From assembly GCF_022811685.1 (NCBI RefSeq), contig NZ_CP094532.1:2257501-2321500 (forward strand): a DNA stretch of 64,000 bases, given 5' to 3'. This DNA is from Chryseobacterium suipulveris. Its GTDB lineage: Bacteria; Bacteroidota; Bacteroidia; Flavobacteriales; Weeksellaceae. The notes under the pieces are model-generated. The model was not told the DNA's origin. It searched no databases and saw nothing but the letters and a program-made list of their open reading frames with translations. Position 1 is the first letter of the stretch; each line of letters opens with the position of its first letter. Shown piece after piece: positions 16,528-25,972 of this stretch. The position numbers were made by a program, and so were the translations under genes.

Positions 16528-18978
16528 CTACGACCGGCGTTTCATCGATTCCTTCTGCATTCGCAAAATTTTCGCATCCAAATCTTCACTTGACAAACTT
16601 TGGCGCAAACTGTCCACTTTTATGGGAAAACTTAACGGCGTAAAAGCGTTCGCAAATTTCAGAATAATTTTGGAATTCTCGATTCTTTTGAATGCTTCCA
16701 TCAAACGGTGTTCGTCGATTTGTTGGTTGAAAACTTCGGTATAGGCTTGCTTCAGCAATAAATTTTCGGGATTGTAATCTTCCAGCACATTGAAAATTAA
16801 ACCCGAACTTGCCTGCAAACTTTTATTGTTTTTCTGAATTCCGGGATAATTCTGAACCACCATTCCCGAAATCACGGCGATATCGCGGAATTTTCTTCTT
16901 GCCATTTCCGTCGCGTTTACGCTGCTCAAGACATCCTGAATTAAATTTTCTTTGGATAAAATTTTCTTTAAATTCTCTTCATTAATTGGGATTTCCTGCG
17001 AACTCAACAGTTCAAAACCGTAATCGTTCATCGCCATAGAAAACGAAATCGGAGTGATCTTCGAAATCCTGAAAGCAATCAAAGCCGACATCACTTCATG
17101 AATCAGTCTGCCTTCAAACGGATAGATGAAAAGATGGTGTCCATCGCGGGTTTCAATCATTTCAACCAAAAATTCATCATCTTTCGGAATGTGCGAATTT
17201 TCTTCCTGATCTGCCAAAAGCGGATGCAGAAATTTCAGTTCTTTTTCTGAAGATTTCGCCTGTAAAGAATCCGAAAGTTTCATCCTTAAAAACTGACTCA
17301 AATAAGAAGTCAACGGCAATCTTCCACCTAAATAACTCGGAATCTGCGCCTTACCTTTTGAATTTCTTACATAAACCGTCATTTCCTTGATGTGCGAAAT
17401 CTCCAAAACGCGACCTGCCAAAATAAATCTATCGTCGGGTTTTAGTCGTGAAATAAAATATTCCTCAATCATCCCGATATAACCACCGCCGACAAATTTT
17501 ACCTTAAGCATTGAATCACTGACAATTACACCAATATTCATTCGGTGAAGCATCGCAATTCTGCGGTTGATAACTTTATAGATTCCGTCTTCGATGACCA
17601 CTTTATGGTATTCCTGATAATTTTTCAAAGCACCGCCACCAACGGTGATGAATTGGAGCAAACTTGCCCATTCTTCCTCAGAAATTTCCCGAAACGCAAA
17701 AGTATTTTTGATTTGATTAAAAAGCTTTTTTTCCTCAAAACCGTCTCCAACCGCCAAAGTCATCAGAAACTGAACAAGCACATCAAACGTCATCACCTGC
17801 GGAATTCGGGGCTCGATTACTTTCTGTTTGATGGCTTCCTTCAACGCCGAAACCTCGATTAATTCAAGAGAATGGGTAGGAACAAAATAAATTTTTGAAG
17901 TTTCAAAAGGTGAATGACCGCTTCTTCCGGCACGTTGCAAAAATCGCGCAACACCTTTACTCGAACCGATTTGAATTACGGTATCAACAGGTTTAAAATC
18001 CACACCCAAATCCAAAGAGGAGGTAGAAATCGCGGCTTTTAAATAGCCGGAACTCAAATTTTCCTCGATCCAAATCCTGAGTTCGCGGTCGATAGAACTG
18101 TGATGAATCGCGATTTGTCCGGCAAAGTCGGGATGTTCTTTCAACAGCATTTGGTACCACATTTCCGCCTGACTTCGCGTATTGGTAAAAACCAAAGTCG
18201 TCTTGCTTTCCAAAATAATCGGTACGACTTTATCGACGAGTTTCGCGCCTAAATGTCCTGCCCACGGAAGAATTTCAACTTCGTCGGGAAAAACCGGCAG
18301 AATGTCGATTTTCTTTTTTTCTTTCGCGACTACTTTTGTTTTTCTGATTTTATACGGAATTAAAACTTCCATCGCCTCATCGAGATTGCCGATGGTTGCA
18401 GTGATTCCCCAAATTTTCACATTTTTCTGATATGCCAAAATCTGCGACAAAGCGAGTTCCACCAAAACGCCGCGTTTCGAGCCGAGAAGTTCGTGCCACT
18501 CATCAACTGCGACACATTTTAGATTTTTAAAAAACCTCTGATTATTTTTTTGAGCCAAAAGCAGCTGCAAACTTTCGGGAGTGATGATGAGAATTTCGGG
18601 CATTTTCTTGGTCTGCGAAACCCGTTCAGATTGTGGCGTGTCTCCGTTTCTTACGGCAACTTTCCAGTCGAGACCAATTTCGTCGATCGCTTCTGTCATT
18701 GCCTTTGCAATATCTTTTGCCAAAGCTCGAAGCGGCGTGATCCACAATAATTTTAAGCCGTCCTTATAATTTTCGGGATGGTTCAGAAAGTCAATAATCA
18801 CTGCCAAAAACACAGAAAAAGTTTTCCCAAAACCAGTTGGAGCAATGACCATTCCGCTGTAATTTTTTCCAAATTTTTCCCAGGTTTCCTGCTGAAAACC
18901 GAAAGGCGCAAAACCTTTTTCATCCAGCCAATTTTGGATGATTTTGAAACCTTCGGTATTTTGGAAATTTTCGGGCAT
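16528..18978 (-). CDS. ligase-associated DEXH-box helicase (Lhr-Core type)
   Basis: 816 residues, about the length of the Lhr-Core. It is an ATP-dependent 3'-5' helicase predicted to act on DNA or RNA:DNA duplexes in repair. Walker A is APTGFGKT (46-53), the DEXH box is DEWHELL (about 158), motif III is ITATIGN, and motif VI is FLQRAGRSGH. The C-terminal winged-helix/Lhr domain begins near residue 400. The short spacer downstream (16360-16527) includes a GCGATAAATCGCGTCTCTAC palindrome, a dispersed-repeat word of this genome. The ligase gene lies 323 nt upstream. Confidence 0.94.
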   Translation of the reverse strand: MPENFQNTEGFKIIQNWLDEKGFAPFGFQQETWEKFGKNYSGMVIAPTGFGKTFSVFLAVIIDFLNHPENYKDGLKLLWITPLRALAKDIAKAMTEAIDEIGLDWKVAVRNGDTPQSERVSQTKKMPEILIITPESLQLLLAQKNNQRFFKNLKCVAVDEWHELLGSKRGVLVELALSQILAYQKNVKIWGITATIGNLDEAMEVLIPYKIRKTKVVAKEKKKIDILPVFPDEVEILPWAGHLGAKLVDKVVPIILESKTTLVFTNTRSQAEMWYQMLLKEHPDFAGQIAIHHSSIDRELRIWIEENLSSGYLKAAISTSSLDLGVDFKPVDTVIQIGSSKGVARFLQRAGRSGHSPFETSKIYFVPTHSLELIEVSALKEAIKQKVIEPRIPQVMTFDVLVQFLMTLAVGDGFEEKKLFNQIKNTFAFREISEEEWASLLQFITVGGGALKNYQEYHKVVIEDGIYKVINRRIAMLHRMNIGVIVSDSMLKVKFVGGGYIGMIEEYFISRLKPDDRFILAGRVLEISHIKEMTVYVRNSKGKAQIPSYLGGRLPLTSYLSQFLRMKLSDSLQAKSSEKELKFLHPLLADQEENSHIPKDDEFLVEMIETRDGHHLFIYPFEGRLIHEVMSALIAFRISKITPISFSMAMNDYGFELLSSQEIPINEENLKKILSKENLIQDVLSSVNATEMARRKFRDIAVISGMVVQNYPGIQKNNKSLQASSGLIFNVLEDYNPENLLLKQAYTEVFNQQIDEHRLMEAFKRIENSKIILKFANAFTPLSFPIKVDSLRQSLSSEDLDAKILRMQKESMKRRS

Positions 18979-19301
18979 ATTCTTGCTTTTGAATTTTTTT
19001 ACTTATGCATTTTAGTCGATGTTTGTCTTTAATAATCGATAGCGCCTTCGTTTTGCTTTTGGCTGGAGCATAATAATAAAACAATTAAACTTGGTTTGGC
19101 TTTGCGAGTAATATTTCTCGCAAAGATCGCGAAGAGATATTTTAACAAAAAACCGCATATTTTAAGATAAACAATGGCACTTCGTTTAACAATGCTACAC
19201 AAAGTCTCTTATAAAACCTTCTAATTCAACCTAAATAAATATTAAGCTAAATGTACTGGCTGATTGTGATGAACTAAGAAAATTCTCATTTGAAAATAAT
19301 C
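18979..19301. other. intergenic region between ligase and helicase genes
   Basis: No gene is found here. It contains a word of the dispersed repeats (TTCTCGCAAAGATCGCGAAG at about 19115) and AT-rich sequence. Because of its length, the helicase may have its own promoter here, but I could not place one. Confidence 0.5.
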
Positions 19302-20882
19302 TTAGCGAATCAGTTTTTTCACTTCATCAATATCGTCTATTTCATCCACCGTTTTATCTCGTCGCCAACGAACGATTCTCGGGAAACGCAATGCTACTCC
19401 ACTTTTGTGGCGGTTGCTGAAACCAATTCCTTCAAAGGCAATTTCAAAAACCAGTTCGGGTTTCACCGTTCGAACCGGCCCGAATTTTTCCAGAGAATTT
19501 TTCGTCACAAACTTGCTGACTTCCATAATTTCCTTGTCGGTAAGTCCAGAATATGCTTTTGCGATCGTTACCAATTGATCTTCTTTTTTCACGGCGAAAG
19601 TGTAGTCGGTGTAATAACCGCTCCTTCTTCCGCTGCCTTTTTGGGCGTAAATCAAAACGGCATCGATTGTTAAGGGATCGACTTTCCATTTCCACCAGTC
19701 GCCTTTTTTTCTTCCTGAATGATAAAGCGAATCTTTCTGTTTCAACATCAAACCTTCGCTGTTGTTTTCTCTTGATTGGGAGCGGATTTCGGTTAATTCA
19801 TCCCAATTTTCAAACTGAATTTTTTCAGAAATCCTAATGTTTTCGTGGGGATTTTCAGTGACCAATTTTTCAAGGATTGCTCTTCTTTCCGACAAAGGTT
19901 TTTCACGTAAATCTTCTCCATTAAATTCCAAAACATCGTAAACAAAGGCTTTCACGGGAATTTCCTTCAGCATTTTTGCAGTGATGGTTTTTCGGTTGAG
20001 CCGTTTTTGTAATTCATTGAAATTTAAAACTTCATCATTCATCACCGCCAAAATTTCACCATCCAAAACGAAATTTCCGTTGAAATTTTCCATTGCGGAA
20101 ACCAATTCGGGAAACTGCGGCGTCACCAATTCTTCTCCACGCGACCAAAGAAAAATTTCGTTATTTCTTTTAATTAACTGTCCGCGAATTCCATCCCATT
20201 TGTATTCCGCTTGCCAATTTTCGGGAGCTCCAAGTTCGTGAATCTCTTTATCAATCGGATAAGCCAGACAAAACGGATACGGTTTTGAATTATCGGGATT
20301 AATGTTTTTTCCCTGAATTAAATCTTCAAAATTAACTTCATCCAAATTCCATTTTCCCATAATACTGTGCATCAGCTGATTGGAGTCAATCTCGGAATAT
20401 TTCGACAACGCATTGATTAAGAGTTTTTTGGAAACGCCAATCCGAAAACTTCCGCCAATTAATTTGTTGAAGATAAAACGTTCGGTATAATCCAAACCGT
20501 TCCAACTTTCGAGAACATATCTTTTCTTTTCGTCATCGGTTTTATCCTTTAAATCAATGAGTTCCGACATCCATTGCGATAAAGATTTATCAATTTCGGT
20601 TTCGGGAGGCGGTAAAATTAGGGACAAAGTTTCGCCCAAATCTCCCACGGAAGAATAACTTTCCAGAAAAAGCCATTCGGGAAGCTGAATAATTTCCAAC
20701 GCCCATAATTTTAAAAGATTCGTATTCACGGGTCTTTTCGGACGTTTTCCGGTGAACAATGCAAGAAACCAAAGTTTGTCATTTTCGGGAGCGGTTTGTA
20801 GGTAATGAACCATCGCATCGATTTTTGCGTTGGTTTTATTGGTGCTTTCCAGTGATGATATGAGTTGGGCGAAATATTTCAA
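19302..20882 (-). CDS. ATP-dependent DNA ligase (ligase-associated repair cluster)
   Basis: 526 residues. It seals nicked DNA using ATP. The adenylation motif EYKWDGIRGQ has the active-site Lys228. LDGEILAV (motif III), SEGLMLKQKDSLYHSGRKKGDWWKWK (motifs IV-V) and the OB-fold follow. The N-terminal 200 residues form the helical DNA-binding domain of the clade. The start codon is TTG at 20882 and overlaps the exonuclease stop as TTGA, which is a coupling arrangement. An ATG start would cut into conserved sequence. This type is separate from the replicative NAD-dependent LigA. Confidence 0.94.
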   Translation of the reverse strand: MKYFAQLISSLESTNKTNAKIDAMVHYLQTAPENDKLWFLALFTGKRPKRPVNTNLLKLWALEIIQLPEWLFLESYSSVGDLGETLSLILPPPETEIDKSLSQWMSELIDLKDKTDDEKKRYVLESWNGLDYTERFIFNKLIGGSFRIGVSKKLLINALSKYSEIDSNQLMHSIMGKWNLDEVNFEDLIQGKNINPDNSKPYPFCLAYPIDKEIHELGAPENWQAEYKWDGIRGQLIKRNNEIFLWSRGEELVTPQFPELVSAMENFNGNFVLDGEILAVMNDEVLNFNELQKRLNRKTITAKMLKEIPVKAFVYDVLEFNGEDLREKPLSERRAILEKLVTENPHENIRISEKIQFENWDELTEIRSQSRENNSEGLMLKQKDSLYHSGRKKGDWWKWKVDPLTIDAVLIYAQKGSGRRSGYYTDYTFAVKKEDQLVTIAKAYSGLTDKEIMEVSKFVTKNSLEKFGPVRTVKPELVFEIAFEGIGFSNRHKSGVALRFPRIVRWRRDKTVDEIDDIDEVKKLIR

Positions 20883-21937
20883 ATTTTACTGTCGGCTTTC
20901 AGCGTTCCGCTTTCGGCACTTGTTTTGGGGTTTTCAAGAATTTCTTTTTCTTCGGTTTCTTCGTCGCCGAAAATGGTTTTTACAGGTTCGGCACTGATTC
21001 CGATTTCATTCAGGTATTTTGCAAAAACCTCTGTTTGTCCGTGTGTGACGTGAACTTTCTCGGCACCCGTTGCTTTTACGGTTTCGAGAAGTCCGTTCCA
21101 ATCGGCGTGATCGGAAACGGCAAAACCTGCATCCGCAGAACGCCATCTTCGGGAACCTCGAACCTGCATCCAGCCTGAACAGATACCTGTCGCTCGGTTC
21201 GGAATTTTCCTGATTAAATTAGAATCCAGCAAAGCAGGCGGAAGAATCACAATTTCCTGATCGAGTTTTTTTAAATCATCATTAAAGTAAACAGTTTCAT
21301 AATCAGGAAGTTGAATTCCAGAAGATTCAATCGCCTCATTAATTTTCGCGATGGAATGGTGGACAAAAATTTTTCCGTAACCTTCCAAAGATTTCATAAT
21401 CCGCTGCGCTTTTCCTAATGAATAGCCGATGAATACAGAGGTTTTTCCCTGTTCGCGATTTTTCGATACCCACGTTTTCATCTGTTCGGAATACTGATCG
21501 GGAGAAAGCCAATTATAAATCGGCAAACCGAAAGTACTTTCGGTAATGAATTCGTTGCATCTCACCAATTCAAAAGGAGTGGAAAGTCCGTCATCCTGAA
21601 CTTTGTAATCGCCTGAAAACACGGTAACAAAACCTTTGTATTCCATCCTAATCTGCGCGGAACCAACGATGTGTCCCGCAGGAAAAAATGAAACTTTCAC
21701 TCCATTGATATTGAGTTCTTCACCATATTCCACACTTTGAACTTCAATATCTTCACTGATTCTGTGCTTTAAAATGGGTTTGGTAAAATGGTGGCACAAA
21801 TATTTTTTCATTCCCCATCTTGCGTGATCGCCGTGTGCGTGGGAAATCACCGCCAAATCAACGGGACGCCACGGATCGATGTAGAACTTTCCAGGGACGC
21901 AGTAAATGCCTTTGTTGGTGAATTCGACGAGTTTCAT
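20879..21937 (-). CDS. ligase-associated MBL-fold DNA exonuclease
   Basis: 352 residues of the metallo-beta-lactamase/beta-CASP-like fold. The metal motif is ISHAHGDHARWG (H33, H35, D37, H38), followed by FPAGHIVGSAQ and FSGDYKVQDDG. The C-terminal motif is SDHADWNGLLETVKATGAEKVHVTHG. Orthologues in this cluster are DNA exonucleases that process ends before ligation. It lies 1 nt downstream of the FAD oxidoreductase and overlaps the ligase by 4 nt. The C-terminal 25 residues are charged and low-complexity. Confidence 0.93.
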   Translation of the reverse strand: MKLVEFTNKGIYCVPGKFYIDPWRPVDLAVISHAHGDHARWGMKKYLCHHFTKPILKHRISEDIEVQSVEYGEELNINGVKVSFFPAGHIVGSAQIRMEYKGFVTVFSGDYKVQDDGLSTPFELVRCNEFITESTFGLPIYNWLSPDQYSEQMKTWVSKNREQGKTSVFIGYSLGKAQRIMKSLEGYGKIFVHHSIAKINEAIESSGIQLPDYETVYFNDDLKKLDQEIVILPPALLDSNLIRKIPNRATGICSGWMQVRGSRRWRSADAGFAVSDHADWNGLLETVKATGAEKVHVTHGQTEVFAKYLNEIGISAEPVKTIFGDEETEEKEILENPKTSAESGTLKADSKI

Positions 21938-21938
21938 A

Positions 21939-23144
21939 TTATCTACCGAATTTAAAAAATTCTGTCAAGAGATGCTTCCTGTTTTTCATAAAATCAGACG
22001 TCATTTCCATTCCTGTGACGGAAAAAGTGATGCCGTTTCCGCCAAAACCTAAAACGAAATAGGAATTCTTGAAATTTTTGTGTGTTCCGATATAAGGAAG
22101 TCCATCTTTGGTTTCGCCGAAAGTTCCTGCCCAAGTAAAATCGGTGTAAAACTGAAAATCGGGCAAAATTTTCTTTAAGTTTTTAAGGATTTCCTTTTCC
22201 TTTTTTGTGAGTAATTCGTCGCGTTTTTGGGGGTTCTGAAAATCTTCGTCGCCACCGCCGATTAATAAGCGGTTGTCGTCGGTTGTCCGCATATAAAGGT
22301 ATGGTTCATCGGTATTCCAAAAAAGAGTGTTGTTTAAACTTCCTAATTTTTTTGGTTCGATTTCAGAAACGATGGCGTAAGTGCTTTTCAGTTTTACGAA
22401 ACTTTCCTTAATTAAATTTTTGCTTTCGTAGCCGATACAGTAAATGATTTTCTTTGCCTTTATTTTGTGATTTTCGGTGGTGAAAACTTCGTTAAATGTT
22501 TTGTGGTATTTCACAGATTTCATTTCGGTTTTGTCGAAAATTTTCAGTCCTTTTTTGGCATTAAATTCCAACAGTTCGTGTGCAAATTTAAAAGCATCGA
22601 TACTTGCTCCCTGTTCGGAAAGAATCCCGCCAAAAGTTTTTTGAAGACCGAATTTTTTCCAAATCTGTTCAGGTTCGAGCCATCTTACTTTGAAACCGTA
22701 TTTCTTTCTCGCTTCAAATTCTTTTTTGAGCCAGGAAACATCTTTCTTCTTTGCAGCAAAATAAAGCGAATCTTTTTTGGTGAAACCCGCTTTCGATTTG
22801 ATTTCTTTGGAAATTTTTGCGAGCTGATCGATGGATTCCGAACAGGCTTTATAGCTTTCAACCGCACCTTTTTCACCAATTTTTTGGATGAGTTCGTAAA
22901 GCGGAACATCGATTTCGTACTGCAGCATGGAAGTGGTTGCTGAAGTGCTTCCGTTGGAAACTTCCCGTTTGTCGATGAGGATGGTTTTGTGGCCGTCTTT
23001 CACCATTTGATGCGCAATTAAGCTTCCTGTGATTCCGCCGCCGATAATGAGGACGTCGCAGGATTCGTCGTTTTTCAGGGAGGGATAGGATGAAATGATT
23101 CCGTTTTTTACGAGCCAGAAAGGTTCGTTTGATTTGAGATCCAT
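21939..23144 (-). CDS. FAD-dependent oxidoreductase (DAO/glycine oxidase-like)
   Basis: 401 residues. The N-terminal dinucleotide-binding motif is DVLIIGGGITGSLIAHQM (about 29-46), followed by DKREVSNGSTSATTSMLQYE. The C-terminal FAD-closure motif is YFVLGFGGNGITFS. Such enzymes oxidise amines or 2-hydroxy/amino acids with O2, or act as dehydrogenases. The substrate here is unknown. The gene ends one base before the start of the repair exonuclease, so it heads the operon. Whether it belongs to DNA repair functionally or is a hitch-hiking neighbour cannot be told. Confidence 0.9.
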   Translation of the reverse strand: MDLKSNEPFWLVKNGIISSYPSLKNDESCDVLIIGGGITGSLIAHQMVKDGHKTILIDKREVSNGSTSATTSMLQYEIDVPLYELIQKIGEKGAVESYKACSESIDQLAKISKEIKSKAGFTKKDSLYFAAKKKDVSWLKKEFEARKKYGFKVRWLEPEQIWKKFGLQKTFGGILSEQGASIDAFKFAHELLEFNAKKGLKIFDKTEMKSVKYHKTFNEVFTTENHKIKAKKIIYCIGYESKNLIKESFVKLKSTYAIVSEIEPKKLGSLNNTLFWNTDEPYLYMRTTDDNRLLIGGGDEDFQNPQKRDELLTKKEKEILKNLKKILPDFQFYTDFTWAGTFGETKDGLPYIGTHKNFKNSYFVLGFGGNGITFSVTGMEMTSDFMKNRKHLLTEFFKFGR

Positions 23145-23461
23145 ACGTTTATTTCTGTCAGTGTTTACAAAAACTGCGCCTTAAATATATCTTTAACAAC
23201 TATGAACTTAAAAATTATCGATAAAAATGTTTTAAGATTTATTTAACAGATGAAAACCAAATTTTAATGTTATGGTTTAATTGTTGTTTGGAAGAAATAG
23301 TTTCCGTCGAAAGAGAAACTGAATGAACTTTTAGTCCCGATTGAAGCGGCATCCTTTTGCGTAACGAAGTGCAGCAAAAGATAAAGCGGAAAGCGGTCCG
23401 AAAGTGGAAGAAAGCAAAAACCTTGTTACTCCAAATAAAAACCAACACAAAAAATATTATT
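23145..23461. other. divergent intergenic region with dispersed repeat
   Basis: Promoter region for the FAD oxidoreductase (minus) and the PNPOx-like gene (plus). At 23335-23400 it contains a repeat unit: CCCGATTGAAGCGGCATCC, a CTTTTGC...GCAAAAG hairpin, and AAAGCGGAAAGCGGTCC. A relative of this unit is reversed at about 37226-37320. No gene or RNA is recognised. An in-frame extension of the PNPOx gene into this repeat is rejected. Confidence 0.6.
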
Positions 23462-23971
23462 ATGTCAACAGAAAATTTAAGCCAAAAAGAAGCGATAGCC
23501 AAATTGAAAGAGCTTTCGGAAAGCGCAAGAATGTGTATGTTCTGCACCAATCTGGAAACGTTGCCAATTGCGGCGCGACCGATGAGTCTGCGCGAAACCG
23601 ACGAGGATGGAAACCTGTGGTTCCTGAGCAGTGCGGACAGCAACAAGAATTTTGAAATTGCGGAAGACAACCGTGTTCAGCTGCTTTTTATGAATAATTC
23701 GAATTCGGAATATCTTTCGGTTTTCGGTAAAGCGTTTGTTTATCGCGATAAAGCCACGATTGAGGAAAAATGGACGCCGCTTGCAAGCGCGTGGTTCGAG
23801 GAAGGAAAGGACGATCCGAAGGTTTCGGTGATTCGGGTGACGCCCGATGAAACGTATTATTGGGACACGAAAGCAGGGAAACTGGTGTCTTTTCTGACTT
23901 TTGCTGCGGCTGCAATTTCAGGAAAAAAGACCGACAACAGCGATGGAGTCGAAGGAAAGCTCCATATATAA
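23462..23971 (+). CDS. pyridoxamine 5'-phosphate oxidase-family general stress protein
   Basis: 169 residues from the ATG at 23462 (MSTENLSQKEAIAKLKEL). The PNPOx-like split-barrel domain shows ARMCMFCTNLETLPIAARPMS, GNLWFLSSADSNKN and YLSVFGKAFVYRDKATIEEKW, typical of the general stress protein 26 type. Members bind FMN or related flavins. The function in this clade is not established. It is monocistronic, with a terminator directly after the stop. Confidence 0.9.
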   Translation: MSTENLSQKEAIAKLKELSESARMCMFCTNLETLPIAARPMSLRETDEDGNLWFLSSADSNKNFEIAEDNRVQLLFMNNSNSEYLSVFGKAFVYRDKATIEEKWTPLASAWFEEGKDDPKVSVIRVTPDETYYWDTKAGKLVSFLTFAAAAISGKKTDNSDGVEGKLHI

Positions 23972-23976
23972 AAAAA

Positions 23977-24010
23977 TTTCGGGCGTGATTAAGTTGCGCC
24001 CGATTTTTTT
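23977..24010 (+). terminator. rho-independent terminator
   Basis: TCGGGCG / CGCCCGA stem with an 11-nt loop, flanked by A runs and followed by seven T. It starts 6 nt after the PNPOx gene stop and lies between converging genes. Confidence 0.9.
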
Positions 24011-24043
24011 GTGAATGTGATTTTTTCGCCTTTTTAAGGAATA

Positions 24044-24880
24044 TTATTTGAAAATCTCCGCCAGAAACTTCTTCATTTCCTCCCAGGATTTTTCGTCGGC
24101 ATCTTTATTATAGCCGATCTGCAGATTAAATTTCTTTCCCATTTCGGTTGCATCAGGATTGGTGAAAGAATGCAGTGCACCTGGATAATTCACGAATTTG
24201 TATTTGGTTCCTGCGCTGTCCATTTCTTTTTTGAACGCTTCAATTTCCTTTGCGGGAACAAAAGAATCCGCTTCACCATTCAGCACGAGATACTGTACTT
24301 TTTTGTTTTTTGCACGGATTCCCGTTTCAAGATTCCCATGGAAACTCACGACACCTCTGAAATCGTCAGAAATCCTGCCCATATTCAGCGCCTGAGCTCC
24401 ACCAAAACAGTAGCCGATGATCGCCATTTTGCTGTAATCTGCTTTTTCAGAAAGAATTACCTGATGTTTCGCCGCATCAAACATTCTTCTCGCATCGATC
24501 GGAACTTCATAGAAATGCGAAGAAAGTTTGTTGGCTTCTTCGGGATTATCGACCACTTTGGAGTCGCCGTAGTAATCAACTCCCACCGCGAAATATCCGA
24601 GTTCGGCAAGTTGCTTCACGCGTCTTTTGGCATAATCGTTCAAACCCCACCATTCGGGAAGTACGAAAACTACTGGCAAAACTCCCTTTAAATCTGGATT
24701 ATAGGCAGCAAACGAGCGATGGGTAACTCCGTTGATTTCTGTTTTCAACTCTTCGGTTTTGATGTTGCCGGATGTTTCATGATTGCTTGTAGTTACCGCA
24801 TTTTCAGAGGTAGTTTTTTCTTTACAGGCAAAAGAGAAAAGAAAAACGAGGGCAAAAGTGCAGATTCGGAATGTTTTCAT
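24044..24880 (-). CDS. dienelactone hydrolase family lipoprotein
   Basis: 278 residues. The lipoprotein signal MKTFRICTFALVFLFSFAC has its lipobox Cys at residue 19, so the protein is exported and lipid-anchored. The alpha/beta-hydrolase domain has the DLH nucleophile elbow GYCFGGAQ (Cys in place of Ser). The acid is in GEADSFVP and the His is in GALHSF. The family hydrolyses esters or lactones; the natural substrate is unknown. A cytoplasmic DLH would lack the signal, so this copy acts in the envelope. Single-gene unit on the minus strand. Confidence 0.9.
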   Translation of the reverse strand: MKTFRICTFALVFLFSFACKEKTTSENAVTTSNHETSGNIKTEELKTEINGVTHRSFAAYNPDLKGVLPVVFVLPEWWGLNDYAKRRVKQLAELGYFAVGVDYYGDSKVVDNPEEANKLSSHFYEVPIDARRMFDAAKHQVILSEKADYSKMAIIGYCFGGAQALNMGRISDDFRGVVSFHGNLETGIRAKNKKVQYLVLNGEADSFVPAKEIEAFKKEMDSAGTKYKFVNYPGALHSFTNPDATEMGKKFNLQIGYNKDADEKSWEEMKKFLAEIFK

Positions 24881-24956
24881 AATTATTTCTTTTTGAATGG
24901 GTTTTTAAAGATAATTAATTTTTTGGATTAATGTTTTTAAAAAAGATCACAAAAGA

Positions 24957-24975
24957 TTACCACTAATGCACGAAT
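24957..24975. repeat. single copy of the 19-bp dispersed motif
   Basis: TTACCACTAATGCACGAAT, one mismatch to the motif found at 4636, 4827, 14971, 15135 (reverse) and 13147 (reverse). It is followed at about 25024-25050 by CAAATCGTGGTTTGTCCGTAC, related to the GGACAAATCACGATTTGTCC palindrome at 37465. Confidence 0.75.
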
Positions 24976-25059
24976 TGATTAATAAAATGGCTTCATCTAA
25001 TCTGTGATTTGTATAGAAGACAATCCTTTATTTAGGCAAATCGTGGTTTGTCCGTACGG

Positions 25060-25926
25060 TTAATGAATGTGCTTTTCTGCGTGGTAGGAGCTTCTCACCA
25101 AAGGTGAACTTTCCACATGTCGGAAACCGAGCTGTCGCGCAAAATCCCCGAATTCATTGAATTCTTCAGGAGTAATGAATTTCTTCACCGGAAGATGTTT
25201 CTTCGTCGGCTGCAGATATTGCCCGATTGTGATCACATCGACATTCGCTTTTCGGATGTCTTCGATCGTTTCGAAAACTTCGTCTTTTTCTTCGCCCAAA
25301 CCGAGCATCAAACCGGTTTTGGTTCGTCGCTGTCCCGCTTCTTTCAGGTATTTCAGCACCTCTAAACTTCTTTCATATTTCGCCTGGATACGAACTTCAC
25401 GGGTTAATCTTTTCACCGTTTCCATATTGTGCGAAATGACTTCGGGAGCAACTTCGATCATTCTGTCAAGATGTTTGTGGATTCCCTGAAAATCTGGAAT
25501 CAACGTTTCCATTGTAGTTCCTGGAGAAATTCTTCTCACGGCGTTCACCGTTTCCGCCCAAAGAATGGAACCCATGTCTTTCAAATCGTCGCGGTCAACC
25601 GAAGTGAACACGGCATGCTTGATTTTCATTAACTTAATGGAACGCGCCACTTTTTCAGGTTCGTCCCAGTTGACGTCGAGTGGTTTTCCTGTTTTCACCC
25701 CGCAGAAACCGCAGCTTCTGGTGCAGATATTTCCCAGAATCATAAAGGTTGCCGTACCTTCTCCCCAACATTCGCCCATATTCGGACAGCTTCCGCTTTG
25801 GCAAATGGTGTTGAGTTTATATTTATCGACCAAAGTTCGCAGCTCGCGGTAATTTTTCCCAGTGGGAAGTTTTACTCGGATCCATTTGGGTTTTTGGCTT
25901 AAAGTTTCGGTGGTATTTTCTGGCAT
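25060..25926 (-). CDS. lipA: lipoyl synthase
   Basis: 288 residues from the ATG at 25926 ([12 protein letters not shown]); a TTG at 25947 is in frame but less likely. LipA is a radical SAM enzyme that inserts two sulfurs into the octanoyl chains of lipoyl-dependent enzymes such as pyruvate dehydrogenase E2. The auxiliary cluster ligands are in [12 protein letters not shown] (C42, C47, C53). The radical SAM cluster is in CTRSCGFC (C68, C72, C75). The C-terminal RSSY motif, whose Ser ligates the auxiliary cluster, is present in [10 protein letters not shown]. The ECF sigma gene lies 46 nt upstream on the same strand and may be co-transcribed. Confidence 0.97.
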   Translation of the reverse strand: MPENTTETLSQKPKWIRVKLPTGKNYRELRTLVDKYKLNTICQSGSCPNMGECWGEGTATFMILGNICTRSCGFCGVKTGKPLDVNWDEPEKVARSIKLMKIKHAVFTSVDRDDLKDMGSILWAETVNAVRRISPGTTMETLIPDFQGIHKHLDRMIEVAPEVISHNMETVKRLTREVRIQAKYERSLEVLKYLKEAGQRRTKTGLMLGLGEEKDEVFETIEDIRKANVDVITIGQYLQPTKKHLPVKKFITPEEFNEFGDFARQLGFRHVESSPLVRSSYHAEKHIH

Positions 25927-25972
25927 TTTTCTTTTGGTAAACGACAAATTTACGAATTAAAATATTAGCGGA

